This document shows, in pieces, positions 21,381 to 32,492 of a stretch of DNA of 64,000 bases. The notes under the pieces are model-generated. The model was not told where the DNA came from and ran no database searches. It was given only the letters and a program-made list of their open reading frames with translations. Each line of letters opens with the position of its first letter. Within the stretch, counting starts at the first letter, position 1. A program made the position numbers and the translations under genes. This DNA is from Ahaetulla prasina (Eukaryota > Chordata > Lepidosauria > Squamata > Colubridae): NCBI RefSeq assembly GCF_028640845.1, contig NC_080540.1:48528561-48592560 (forward strand), in the 5' to 3' direction.

Positions 21381-21880
21381 TAAAATTTAAGACTTGAAAC
21401 CTCACATAAATTCTGTCTGCCTCATCTCATCTCCATCTCTGAAACTAGTCTGCAAGACAACCATTGAATCGGAGTTATGTATATATCACACTTTAACAAC
21501 CCATTTCTGAGGGAGATGTTTATTGTTAATTTGTGGACCTGAGGGAATAGAAAATAAGTGATACATCAGCAGAATCCTTATCTTCTAAGCTTCAGGACAA
21601 GATTTTACTCTTGAAAGTAGCAACATCCTTGAGGACAGTCTTGGAAATGGGAGATGGATCCTTAAAAAGCATTGCTACAAAGCCATTCCCCAACCACTAG
21701 GTTTTACCTTTCTTTCAAAGTGTATGGAGGAGGAAGGGGTATTAAGTATGTTCACCACCTTGAGTTATAAAACAATAAAGGCAGGGGGAAAAAACAAATC
21801 AGAATCTGCAGAAATTTTCACACAGAAAGGTATCTCTAGTTTTTTGTCTCATCATCAATTCCAAAATGTTCTTATTTTTA
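21381..21880. other. Mostly non-coding; SINE tail at 21724-21790
   Basis: The only recognised piece is GAGGAGGAAGGGGTATTAAG plus TATGTTCACCACCTTGAGTT, the 3' part of the squamate SINE seen more fully at 48088-48275. Confidence 0.5.
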
Positions 21881-21884
21881 TTTA

Positions 21885-21955
21885 TTTTTATTTTTTATTT
21901 TGTCACAACAGTATACACAAACATTGTCATAGATAAAAACAACACATCATGAATG

Positions 21956-22020
<65 letters not shown>

Positions 22021-22570
22021 TAAAAGTATGCAACAGCTATGTTAATTTGATATAATGAAGGGAACAATAGGACAGGAACGGTAGGCACTTTTATGCTCTT
22101 ATAGTCCTCTTAGGAATGGGTCAATAGTAGACAGTTTTTGGTTGAAGATTTTGGGATTTTGAATAGAGACTATGGAGTCAGGTAATGAGTTCCAAGAGTT
22201 AACAACTCTGTTACAAAAGTCATATTTTCTGCAATCAAGTTTGAAGCGGTTGACATTAAGTTTGAATCTATTGTTTGCTCTTGTATTATTGTGATTGAAG
22301 CTGAAGTAGTCTTTTACAGGAAGGATATTGCAATAGATGATTTTGTGTGTTAAGCACAAATCATGTCGAAGTCGACGGAGTTCTAAATTTTCTAATCCCA
22401 GGATTTCAAGTCTGGTGGCATAGGGTATTTTGTTGTTTTCGGAGGAGCGAAGAACTCTTCTAGTAAAATATTTCTGGACGCATTCGATTGTATTAATGTC
22501 AGAGATGTGGTATGGGTTCCAGACGGACGAGCTGTATTCAAGAATAGGTCTGGCAAATGTCTTGGTTAAT
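21885..22570 (-). mobile_element. LINE 3' part (CR1/L3-like), minus-strand copy
   Basis: Minus-strand frame 22099-22359 reads HKIIYCNILPVKDYFSFNHN, NRFKLDCRKYDFCNRVVNSW and SIQNPKIFNQKLSTI, as in the copy at 14.1-14.4 kb. Further 5' sequence to about 22570 matches the region around FARPILEYSS. The 3' UTR again holds a TA array (21957-22018) and ends at TTTTGTCACAAC. Confidence 0.78.
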
Positions 22571-22915
22571 TCTAAAATGTATCTTCTTTAATATTATGGT
22601 TTCTTGGATATGTAATGCATAATTTTGGCTGAATGTTGCTAACTCAGTCCTTTAGTTCTCCCACTAGACTTTCATATACCATGCAACATATTTCTTGGCC
22701 ATTTTCTAATTTTCCCGGTAGCCACAGTACTTGCTATGCACATCACTTTATTATTGTTGGAATTATACTTTTACAACATCAAACATTTTAAACTCGTGTA
22801 CTATCTATATTCTTTCTTTAAAACTACAAAAAAAGTGTATTAAAAAATTAGATTTTAAAAATGGGGAAGTCAGCATTTCTTTGTCTGCAAAGTTATATTA
22901 TGGCATCCAGGGATA
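22571..22915. other. No recognised feature
   Basis: AT-rich sequence between a LINE and an ATC microsatellite. Nothing was recognised. Confidence 0.5.
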
Positions 22916-22917
22916 TA

Positions 22918-22965
<48 letters not shown>

Positions 22966-22966
22966 T
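22916..22966. repeat. (ATC)n microsatellite
   Basis: About 15 CAT/ATC units end in ATTATTATT. The poly-Ser frame is an artefact. Confidence 0.95.
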
Positions 22967-23924
22967 ATTATTTTGAATAACTGAAATACCTGTTGGAGAG
23001 CCACTTTCTAAAAGTGGGATACTTTGGGATTGTTAGGGATTCTTCACACAACCTGCATTTTTCAGGACTTATTCTGTTAGCTGGAATGACTTTCCGAAAT
23101 ACTGTATTGATACTGCTTTTTTGTGCATGCATAAATTCAAAATATTGCATTTGAATTTATTATGCATTGTTCTCTTTCCACTTCTGTTTTATCCAATTTG
23201 AAACAATATCCATAAGCCGGTCCTCTGCCTATCTTTCCAGACACCCGACTTATCAGACTTAATCAAGTAGAGTGCCTTTTTTTTTTTTTTGCTTTTTCTC
23301 TTCCATATAAACTGTCTCTTCTCCACAGAATTTCTGTCTCAGGTTTAGAGCAACTCTTCCAATCTTAGCTGGTGTTCTTTTTCTTAATTGCTGCCAGCTG
23401 GAGTGTAGCTTGCACCAAGTAAGTAGACTAGCATTTTGCAATATTTTCCTTGACATCCTGGTGGAGGATAGTTTTCTTCATAACAGTTTCATTGATCACT
23501 GTCTGAGATTGTTACTAAGGCAGTGGTAATTTCCAACAGAATGAAAACGCTCGTTCTATTTTCATAACGTCCCTTGAGGAAAAATGGAAGCATAGCTCTA
23601 TCTACAGTTCATATTGGCCTTTTCTGCTTTGCAGAGTTATGGTTTCCTCAGAGAAATCCCGATGAACTGTAGTTATTATGAATGTTTAGATTTGTGTCAG
23701 AAAATCTTACCAGCTGTCATAATGCTATCATTTCCTGAGTTTCTTGGTGGTATGAAATTTCTATGAGTTTGGTTTTTCAAAATTCAGGTCCTATTAGGAA
23801 TCTATAAGCACTTCAGTGTCTTTCATTTTATTTTCCAAGATTTTTTTTTCTTTTAGAAAGTATCTTGTTTTAAAGATAAGACCATTCAGATCATCATTTC
23901 TTCTTTCTAGTTTTCTCCAATGTG
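22967..23924. other. No recognised gene
   Basis: Non-coding sequence with a poly-T run near 23277. No domain or exon was recognised. Confidence 0.5.
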
Positions 23925-23927
23925 AAT

Positions 23928-24545
23928 AGAACAGAACAGAACAGAACAGAACAGAATAGAATAGATTTTTTTATTGGCCAAGTGTGATTGGACACAGAAG
24001 GAATTTGTCTTGGTGCATATGCTCTCAGTGTACATAAAAGAAAAGATACGTTCATCAAGAATCATAAGGTATAACACTTAATGATAATCATAGTGTACAA
24101 ATAAGCAATCAGGAAACAATATCAATATACATTGTAAGGATACAAGCAACAAAGTTAGCCATAAGTAGAAGGAGATGGGTGAACAATGAGAAGATTAATA
24201 GTAGTGCAGATTTAGTAAATAATTTGACAGTGTTGAGGGAATTATTTGTTTAGCAGAGTGATGGCGTTTGGGAAAAAACTATTCTTGTGTCTAGTTTTTC
24301 TGGTGTGCAGTGCTCTATAGCGTCATTTTGAGGGTAGAAGTTGAAACAGTTGATGTCCAGGATGTGAGGGGTCTGTAAATATTTTCACAGCTCTCTTTTT
24401 GACTCGAGCAGTATACAGTGAAGTCAATAATAGCCTCCATTCTAACTGATGGAATTCCTTCTCTCTTTGTGTTGTAGCAGTTTTAAACATAATTCCCGAG
24501 AAGCTTTTTGCCCCACAGCTTACAGAAAGAAGAGTATCTCTCAAG
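23928..24545 (-). mobile_element. LINE 3' end with pentanucleotide tail
   Basis: The minus strand gives a C-terminal LINE segment (REKEFHQLEWRLLLTSLYTA, HPGHQLFQLLPS, then NSFFPNAI in another frame), a 3' UTR with CCAATCACACTTGGCCAATA, and ends in AATAG/AACAG repeats (23928-23965). A second copy of the same 3' end is at 57460-57600 on the plus strand and also ends in pentanucleotide repeats. The clade is not certain. Confidence 0.65.
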
Positions 24546-25800
24546 TCTGCTTCTCAATAATCCTACATTTATATTATAAAAATACAGTAAATATATCTAG
24601 CAGCACTTACATGAGCTGAACAATTGCCACCCTTGAAAAGTATCGTAAATCTGATCCATATTGCAAGAAATAGATTATTCTATGATCCTTGCCTCAGATA
24701 ATAGAAAGCCTATTACCCAAGTGTTTCTCCTTCAGAAGTGCTTTTTGTGAGTTCTGCAAAGATTCACGCTGCCACTGAGGGAGGATAAATATTGTCCATC
24801 CATTTTACTTTTTGAACTCTTCATACTGATTTTTTTTCTTGCTTTCCAGAAGGGACTGCACTGTTGTCAGGATGCAAGATCCCTTTGTTGTTTGGGGAAA
24901 AGGCATTGATTTATTCTTAACACTAGAAGCTCTTCTAATAAGGAGGTGCTGATATGTGAAATGAAACCACGAAGTGCCAGCACGTGGACTGTAAACCTGT
25001 GAACCACATTAAGTACAAACCCAGTTTGCACTAATTCTAATTGTCATTCAGCTTATATCAACATGAAGTTTATTAAACCATAAAGTGAGGCATCTAACAC
25101 CAAAAGTAGCACTGGAGACAATTAAGTGTAGCAAGTGTTTTTCTTAATTTTCTCAAACCCAGGAGATTCACTAGATACAGATGAGCATCTTGCTTGCATT
25201 TAAGGCACATATATGGCTGCTGCACAAACACATTTTGTAGAGATCCCAGAAATAAAGGCAATTTTCCCTGAAGCTTGAAATCCCAATGTCCTTCCTTTCT
25301 CGTGTGTGTGCCAGCTTATCTCACCACCACCTTCTTTTCTTGCCCACAAGTTATATTTTTGATGCAGCTGATTTTCTATCATACTGCTTATTTTTCTCTT
25401 AATGCTGAATTTTTGAGACTGAAATGACTTATTACATGAGTTTGGCAAAAGATGAGGCCGTTCAGTCCACTTGAATGCCCACTATAGTATATTGGAGAAT
25501 GGAGATGAAGAGATACTGGGTCTTGAGAGAGACTCTTAGTTTTACTATTTGTAGAGTAACCATGCCCCATGTATAGATGTCTATTATTGAAATGTGCATT
25601 ATGACAGCACAACCCAAGCATTGCACAAGAGCTTAAGGGATAGAGTTCATGTAATATTGGGATACCTGATTCTTACTCACTGCCAAGGCCACCTAAATGA
25701 CTGACTCAGTGATAAAACTGCTTATTAATACAGTTTATTTGCAATAAGTTTTTATTTGCTCCATTTTAAAATTGTGTATATGCATCTGTATGATTGACTA
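24546..25800. other. No recognised gene
   Basis: Unique-looking non-coding sequence. Reading frames here are short and carry no motif. Confidence 0.5.
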
Positions 25801-25805
25801 ATTGA

Positions 25806-26330
25806 TTTGTTGTTGTTGTTGTTAGTTGCAAAGTCATGTCCGACCCATCGCGACCCCATGGACAATGTTCTTCCAGGCTTTCCTGCCCTCTACCATTCTC
25901 TGGAGTCCATTTAAGCTCACACTTACTGTTTCAGTGACTCCATCCAGCCACCTCGTTCTCTGTCATCCCATTCTTCTTTTGCCCTCAATCTTTCCCAGCA
26001 TTAGGTTCTACTCCTTCCTTCTCATTAGGTGGCCAAAATATTTGAGTTTCATCTTCAGGATCTGGCCTTCTAAAGAGCATTCAAGATTGATTTCCTCTAG
26101 GACTGGCTTGTTTGTTCACCTTGAAGTCCAAAGGACTCACAGGAGTCTTCTCCAGCACCAGAGTTCAAAGGCCTCAATTCTTTGGTGCTCAGCCTTTCTT
26201 ATGGTCCAGCTTTTACAGCCTTAAATTGCAACTGGGAAAACCATAGCCTTGACTATACGCACTTTTTTTGGCAGGGTGATGTCTCTGCTTTTGCCATAGC
26301 TTTGCCATAGCTTTCCTCCCCAGGAGCAAG
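25806..26330 (-). mobile_element. BovB (RTE clade) LINE 3' end
   Basis: Minus-strand translation gives LKYFGHLMRRKE, then NLMLGKIEGKRRMG, RTRWLDGVTETVSVSLNGLQ and HGVAMGRT, the C-terminus of the BovB ORF, followed by a 3' end in CAACAACAACAA (plus-strand TTG run at 25808-25823). BovB uses an APE-type endonuclease and RTE reverse transcriptase; both domains are upstream and truncated. The plus-strand ORF at 25826-26224 is only the reverse side of this. Confidence 0.88.
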
Positions 26331-27340
26331 TGTCTTTTAATTTTCAACTCCCAGATGGTACTTCATGTTTTCCTTGCTCCTGGACAAGGACAACTGAATA
26401 TTTTCATAATACGTTGAAGGTATAATAATTTGAAACTAGAGTGTAAAGTCTAATCAATTATTTTTTTTATCTGTCTTCACTCTTCATAATATTCTCAGGC
26501 ATCTGCTCCCCTACCAAAATTCAGATTTATGCCTCTTTGTGTATCAAATATGTGCAGATAGACTCTCACATACATGCACACTCACAACACAAAATATTTT
26601 TCTTCAGGAGGGAAAGCAATACAAAGATACTTTATTTATTAAACAAATTTATATAGCTGCCAAATTCACCCATAGGTAACTCCAGGTAAATTACATCCAG
26701 TGGTGTTGATAATTTGTTCTATTTCTTCACCAATCTTTTATCCTGAGAAGATTTTTAGAACCATATTTTATGAACTGCATTACCTAGTTGACATGGCCTA
26801 GTGAATGAACTATTTTATTTTATGTCATTAAATATTTTATACTTCTGTTTTAATCAAGAAAACAATCCACTATATTTAGTAAGGAGCATTATCTTTCTTT
26901 ATAGAACTATGCTTTGCACAAAAGCTATGATTTCTCTGATATATGACGCATCCAGCATTTATTAGCAATGGCAATTTCTTCGTACTCAATACAATTATGC
27001 ATAGTAAAAACAGTATCATGCTTTAAAGGAGCTTCATTCAAAAACCTCAAAAGCACCAATTTCTTTTAAGTCTAGCATGCTTTATATTAGCATAACAATC
27101 TAGTTTACCTGCAATTTTCATTCTGTTCTGCTGAATTACAACCATTTCTGTTTTTCTCATGCTAAAATATAGAAGGAAGCACTGTTTTTTCTAAATTTTG
27201 CTTTAGATCTTGGAAAATCAAATTTAGGAATCTCTGGAATAACCCAGATTCAATCAGGCCATTTCTAGAGTTCTGCATGGCTTCTTTAAAGAGAATATGT
27301 ATGTGATCTCTGTACACCAGATCACCTTCAGGGACTGGTA
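26331..27340. other. No recognised gene
   Basis: AT-rich single-copy-looking sequence, with no repeat or exon recognised. Confidence 0.5.
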
Positions 27341-27344
27341 TAGC

Positions 27345-27442
27345 AAATCTAGGTTGACAACCTTGAGCCAGTAAGAATTGAACTGCTGGCAGTCAGCAGA
27401 ATTAGCCTGCAATATTGCATTCTAACCATTGCGCTACCAGGG
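27345..27442 (-). mobile_element. SINE 5' (tRNA-like) fragment
   Basis: The minus strand starts CCCTGGTAGCGCAATGGTTA and includes the tRNA-derived head (gcaggctaattctgctgactgccag). It resembles the head of the SINE at 49135-49381. The tail is missing. Confidence 0.6.
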
Positions 27443-27561
27443 TATTTGGACTTAGCAAACTTTGTAAGACTGAGTTCCTATGTAAATTAGACTGCTAATA
27501 AAGGAGATTATTTGTAGCTCAGGGTTGACGTGAGGGGTCCTTCGTGCTCTCTGAGCTTGTT

Positions 27562-27612
27562 TTCTTGCAAACATTTCATTACCCAAACTAGGTAATATCA
27601 TCAGTGGTAGAG
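27562..27612 (-). ncRNA. Hammerhead-like motif, left arm
   Basis: Minus strand: CTGATGA (27598-27604), unpaired T, perfect 6-bp stem II ATTACC/GGTAAT, then GAAA (27574-27577) and TGTT. The usual GAAACGTC is GAAATGTT here, so stem III is weakened although GTT is an allowed cleavage triplet. Stem I is poor. Confidence 0.5.
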
Positions 27613-27625
27613 TGACTAGCACTTA

Positions 27626-27662
27626 TGATGTTACTTACATTGAGTAATGAAATGTCTGCAAG
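27626..27662 (+). ncRNA. Hammerhead-like motif, right arm (core mutated)
   Basis: Plus strand: CTTATGA in place of CTGATGA, stem II GTTACT/AGTAAT, then GAAATGTC, with GCA/TGC able to form stem I. The G-to-T change hits an invariant core base, so this arm should be inactive. Confidence 0.45.
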
Positions 27663-27710
27663 AAAACAAGCAAGCTCAGACAGCATCAAGGACCCCTCAA
27701 ATTAGACTGC

Positions 27711-30600
27711 ATTGGTGACAACCCAACATGGCTGACAGCTTATTTTCACATAGAAACAAATTCAGTTTTAGTATCTATATACATTATTGAAAAGAGGTAT
27801 GCATGATTAATCACTAAACGTTATTTAGCTTATGGGGATAATTCTAAATGATTAAATAAAATATTTAATAGGAGAATTTTATTTCATGATACACTAATTT
27901 GTATGCCATGTTACATGGTAGAATTTCCTATTAAAAAGTAGCAGACAAATGTGAGATAGTTTTGTTCGAAGTAGTGCACAGTAGATCCCTTTTAATTATT
28001 ACAGGACTAAGTAGACCATAACCATCAAGTCATTTATTTTCTAGCTAATAAGTTATGGAATAATTGCTAGACATTATTCTTTAACAACATAAATGTGATA
28101 TAATATTGAGATTAGATAAATGTGATAAAGGCTTTCTGAACTTTTTTAAGAGTGCACAGAAAATTGCTTTGGAGTTAATGTTTCAGTGGATAGTGGACAA
28201 AGAATTTATACAAAGGAATCAAGAAAAATAAAAAGCAAAACTTTCAAAGTGCTAAAGATTTCAATTTCATTGTTCATGCTTCTGAAGTTCTAGCATTCAT
28301 AGTGATAATACATTAATATAACGATCTTGCTGCACTTAAATTAGATTTATCCACAAGCTTTAATTGGAGAACAGACATAAATGAACTGTCGATTCAGAAC
28401 ATTGTAAGTTTTCTCTCTGGTATTCCAATTAAAATACTCAGTTACAGATTATGTGAAAGTTCTCTAACTCAGTCCCTACAAAGGAAGACAGCTTCCTATT
28501 GTTAGAATATTTTATAGAACATAGTATTAGAATATTTTATTATGGCATGATGGGTGGCAAACAAATGTAATAATAAACACACAAACATTTTTGTTTAGAT
28601 TCTAAAACTAAAACTGTGCATTTAAGGTGTTGGCCTTCTTGATTTCTAGTCTTTGAAGGCCTTGAAGTAGTTTATCCAGAAAAATGAGATAAGGTGTCTA
28701 ATCCAAGAATAGCTTCTCTTTAGATAAAGGTATTTTCATAGATGTCTTAGGAAGGAAGGAAGGAAGAAAAGGAAAGGAAAGGAAAGGAAAAGAAGGGACC
28801 ATATATGAAATTATACTAAGAAAAACGAGTGGCTGAGTGGTATTCTATAAAACAGATGAATAAAAAGAATCTAAGGTAATGATCAAATGTGTGGGCCACT
28901 CATCTAACAGTTTGTTATCATTGTTGTTGGTAAATAATAAAGAACTTAATTTCGTGCAATTGCCTGCTTTTTTCATCTTGGCTCGGAATCAATTTAGTAA
29001 GCAATAAAAAAAATCCAACACCATGTTCACTATTTCAACCTGTTTTTAAACTATTGAATGATCTTTGCCTTAAAAACATGGCAAGATATCCAAGTAAAAG
29101 AGAAGTTTAATGAAAATTGCTCAGTTATCTGCAAACAACTGCATACTGTATACCATCCACATTAAAATCTGCTCAAGGGCTCTGTATTGCCCATATTTGT
29201 GTGTTGAGGTTTTTTCACCCCCCTCTTTGGCTTTCATGCTGTTTCTTTCAATATGTCATCAGTCAACAAGAAAGTGCAAACTGATTGGGACACTGTGGCA
29301 TGTGATGTCCTTGTGCAGCTCTGCAATTCGGGAATTCACCTGGTTTTCTCTAGTCCTTCTCCCACATCCTATTTTGGCATTTCAGAAATTAAAAATAATG
29401 TGAAATAAAGAAACATATGGGATGACTCATATATGTATGTCTTTAAAAAAAACCCACCCCTGAGCAGCACCGAACAAATTCTGATTTGAACTTGCATAAC
29501 CAAAGTCATGCAGGGAGATATCAGGGCACAAATAGTTCAAAATGAGGGTCAGAGAGCTCCCACAAAACAGTGTGGCTAGTAGCTTTATAGAGATGGAAAA
29601 CAGAAAGTGACTAGTGGTTGTAATCAGGTCTGTGAAAAAATGATGAAAATTGATAAAAACAGGGGAACTGACTACTTTTTAACAAAAGCCCAGTGCAACA
29701 CCCTCTATTTGTTTGTGGATATCACAGTGGGGAAAACCAGGAGATGATAAATAATGCTATATCAAATATGCTTCCCTTTCTTTCTTGAATAAACCTGTCT
29801 TCTCATCTAAATCAGATAAGAATTGATCTCAGTAAGAGGAAGGCTGGTACAGAAGAAACTCAAGCAACAGGAAAATACAAAATGGTGTTGGAACATTCTG
29901 GGGAAATGCAGATTGGTATCCAGGCCCCAAAATAAGTACATTATGTCTGGAACACCAGAAACCATTGCCAGTTTGAAAGAATAATTTTCCAGAAACTACT
30001 GGAGAAGCCCAACCAGAGCAGTATGAAATTAGGGGTATTATGGATCTCTTTCATCATCGTCATCGTTAGGTCCTGCATCCACCACATTGGGCAGCAAGAG
30101 TTTTCCAGCGGTTTCGATCATTGGCAGCATCTTTTTCATCCTCCCGAGAGACATTAATGAATGGATCTTTTTGAGACTTTTTAAATTTATTTAACTGATA
30201 AAATGCCTCAACTGTCCAAATTATTCCCATGTTCCCAGAATGGTGGGCTCTTCACATCCTTGTTAGGATGGGATACATATGAGGGCAATTGAATGAGGAG
30301 AGGATTCCACGTTGGAGAGAAATAGCTGCGGACATGATTGCTTAGCGATCAAAGGGGCAGGCACACTGACCCACCTGGCAACATGTTTCATGACCACAGC
30401 TCTGGTCACGCCTAACAGATCATCTTGCCTCCAAAATAACGAGAGCAAACTGTTTCAGATTTTACACTCTACTTTTAATCCAGGGCAGAGGGAATCACCA
30501 AGTCTGTGAACCATGGGTGGAATTATCAAGGCACTAAACTACCTGTGCAAGGACTCTTAACTATCCACCCCCACCAAAAAAAACACAAAAAAACACCTCA
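27711..30600. other. No recognised gene
   Basis: Includes a short purine-rich repeat (AGGAAGGAAGG to GGAAAGG, 28750-28797). Reading frames such as 29110-29403 have no motif. GC content begins to rise near 30300. Confidence 0.5.
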
Positions 30601-30862
30601 TCTCCAATAACAATAAAGGCATATCGCTCGCCACTCCGGTACCCCCCCACCCTGGCCTGAACTCTTCTCGGGCCACTGTGGCACTACTATAAGGGTCCGA
30701 TTTGCCATTAATCCGAGAGGGGCAAACATCGCCACATACATCCCTAGGAAAAGCGGGAGCATCAACAGGCGGCTCCCTCAGGGGCAGCCCCAATGTGGGA
30801 GCCTCCCGAATGGAAATAGCCGGAGGAACAGCAGGTTCCTCTGCCCGTTCCTCTCCGGTCAT
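30557..30862 (-). other. Unexplained 101-codon reading frame at CpG island edge
   Basis: The minus-strand frame begins MTGEERAEEPAVPPAISIRE and contains PVDAPAFPRDVCGDVCPSR and ATVAREEFRPGW. It is Pro/Glu/Arg rich, partly because of GC content. Its last residues run into AT-rich sequence and look non-coding. It could be an antisense first exon, an old retroelement piece or chance. No domain was recognised. Confidence 0.2.
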
Positions 30863-31756
30863 TCAGCGAGAAAGGTGTCGTGTCCCCACCCCGGGCGCCT
30901 CCAGATTTTCTGATGACTGAGAGGGCTGGGCGGAGGACCTGTACAACAGGTGTCAGAGGAAGGGAGGACACCTGACCCCGGGAGGGCGGAGGGAGAGTTA
31001 CGAAGGGCTCCGCATCGGACCCCGCGTGGGCCCACCTGCCGAGCTGCGTCCCATTCCACGCACCCACCCACCCGCGAGTCCGGCGCGTGCTGTGCCACGT
31101 GGGCAGCCCACGCCTGATTCAACACCACCACCACCACCACCCTTGCAAAATCCACGGCCGTATTGGCTCGGCGCGCCTTTTGCCTAAAGGCACATGCAAG
31201 ACAGACGCCTCTCCTAACCACGCCCCGAGAACATCCCCCCCTCCTCTTCCCTTGCCTCTCCCAGCCCCCAAAGAACCTGTGATGCGGTTCTTTTCGCCCG
31301 TCGCCTCCTCGGTGTTGCAAGGTGAGGACCGAGCCAGGGAAAGGGAGGGAGGGAGGGAAGGAGGGGACACGGAGAGAAAGATAATAAAAAAAAAGGGGGT
31401 GGGGAGGGACGAGGGAAGGGTTGGGGAGGCGGGGCTAAGCACCGAAGCAGCTCGGAGAGTTGTCGGGGAGGCTTCTCTCCTTTTTCCCTTCTTTTAATTG
31501 ACTCTCGGGTTTCCCAGCCCCCCTTCTCCGCCCCGCTAGCATACGAGGCGTTTAATTGGGAAGGGTGGGGTCGCTCAGTGACTACCGCGCAAGCCTTTTT
31601 TTAAATTATTATTTTATTTTATTATTATTATTGCCCCCAAGCATCTTCGGCGTTCCTCGCTTCTCCAGGTTTACGTTTCCGTGTAGCGGGAAAACTCGCG
31701 CTTAGAAAGAAAAGAATACCTGCGCGTATTTTTCTATATATCTAGATCTATATATC

Positions 31757-31765
31757 TATAAAAGG
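31757..31765 (+). promoter_or_regulatory. TATA box candidate
   Basis: TATAAAAGG within the CpG island, about 160 bp before a strong splice donor. A start site would be expected about 30 bp downstream, near 31788. A nearby run of TATATCTA is a weaker alternative. Confidence 0.5.
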
Positions 31766-31787
31766 GGGGGGGGAGGAAGGAAAGAAA

Positions 31788-31920
31788 GAAAAAGAGGAGG
31801 TGAAGAGCCTCAGCGCGTCGCTAAAAGCGGCGACGCCGCCGAGCCTTGCTCTCCAGTGTCCAGTGCATCTCTGCCTGCATCCCACTCGGAGGAGTTTCTG
31901 GGCAGCTGCCTCGGTTTCAG
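31788..31920 (+). other. Probable non-coding first exon of an unidentified gene
   Basis: The segment lies 3' of the TATAAAAGG and ends GGTTTCAG, followed by GTAAGACC (donor at 31921), a near-consensus splice donor. It contains no ATG, so it would be 5' untranslated. The gene would run rightward; I could not recognise any coding exon between here and the right edge, so a long first intron is likely. An alternative upstream exon could end at 31319 (GCAAG followed by GTGAGG). The gene is unknown to me. The start coordinate is an estimate. Confidence 0.45.
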
Positions 31921-32384
31921 GTAAGACCTGGGTTGGTGGGTTGCACGTCCGGACAGCAGTGCCGTGATTTCGGGGTGGAGGGGGAGTAGGTGGGGAGCGA
32001 GGAAAGGGTGTGGGGGGCAAAGAAAAAGAGCGCGAAACCAGAAAGTCGCCCCAGTCCTGGGAGTCGCTGCTTGCCCCATATTTATGAAGTCTTCCTTCCC
32101 CGACGGGGCGGGACGGACGGGGAGGAAGAAAAGCGTGCTTCAGTCTCGGGCGGTTTCTGCATCTCGACTGGCGCACCCCAAAGCTCGGTTCTCCTTCCTT
32201 CCTTCCCTTTTGCCCAGCGCCGTCAGAATCGTCCCCCCCCCCCCAACCCCTGCCTCCGCTTGGATTCTCGGGTCTTCGTTTGATTCTAGCGTGTTGCGGT
32301 GCTTTCCGTCGAGTCGACGAATCGATAAGTTTGCCTTCAGAAATCGTGAACGCTCCATCACTGGAGTTTTTTATATATATATAT

Positions 32385-32492
32385 GAGGAGACTGGACAAT
32401 CACTTGTTTGAGATTGTATAGGTTCTCCTGCTTGAGCAGGGGGCTGGACTAGAAGACCTCCAAGGTCCCTTCCGGCTCTATTCTATATCCTA
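32385..32492 (+). mobile_element. CR1 3' end fragment
   Basis: Contains GGTTCTCCTGCTTGAGCAGG, GACTAGAAGACCTCCAAGGT and CCCTTCCGGCTCTATTCTAT, the conserved CR1 3' end. It lies just inside the putative first intron. Confidence 0.85.

Larger units (their letters stand above)
27496..27698. mobile_element. Penelope-derived palindromic insertion with 12-bp target duplication
   Basis: AAATTAGACTGC is repeated exactly at 27484-27495 and 27699-27710. Between them is a 203-bp unit whose arms 27532-27604 and about 27628-27698 are inverted copies (GAGGGGTCC...GGACCCCTC). Each arm has a hammerhead-like core of the same plan as in the Penelope remnant at 8.8 kb. No protein is encoded. I infer two Penelope terminal repeats joined head to head. 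Confidence 0.7.
30610..32360. promoter_or_regulatory. CpG island
   Basis: CpG dinucleotides, rare in the rest of the window, are dense here, and GC content rises sharply. Elements seen include a GC box GGCGGGGC (about 31428), its reverse CCGCCCC (about 31528), an E-box CACGTG (about 31096) and a G-quadruplex-type run (31338-31363). In vertebrates such islands mark promoters. It is the only such block in the window. Limits are by eye. Confidence 0.85.

Noticed and set aside
22731..22976. Serine-rich ORF
   Set aside because: Caused by the ATC repeat; no other motif.
25826..26224. 132-codon plus-strand ORF
   Set aside because: Reverse side of the BovB C-terminus; motifs are on the minus strand.
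27345..27442. Possible tRNA gene
   Set aside because: Only the SINE head is present, with no cloverleaf 3' half; same for heads at 49381, 46322, 42402 and 60023.
29110..29403. 97-codon ORF as a host exon
   Set aside because: No splice support, no recognisable motif.
30859..32283. Several overlapping ORFs of 70-150 codons in the CpG island
   Set aside because: GC-rich sequence lacks stop codons by composition; no domain, and frames overlap on both strands.
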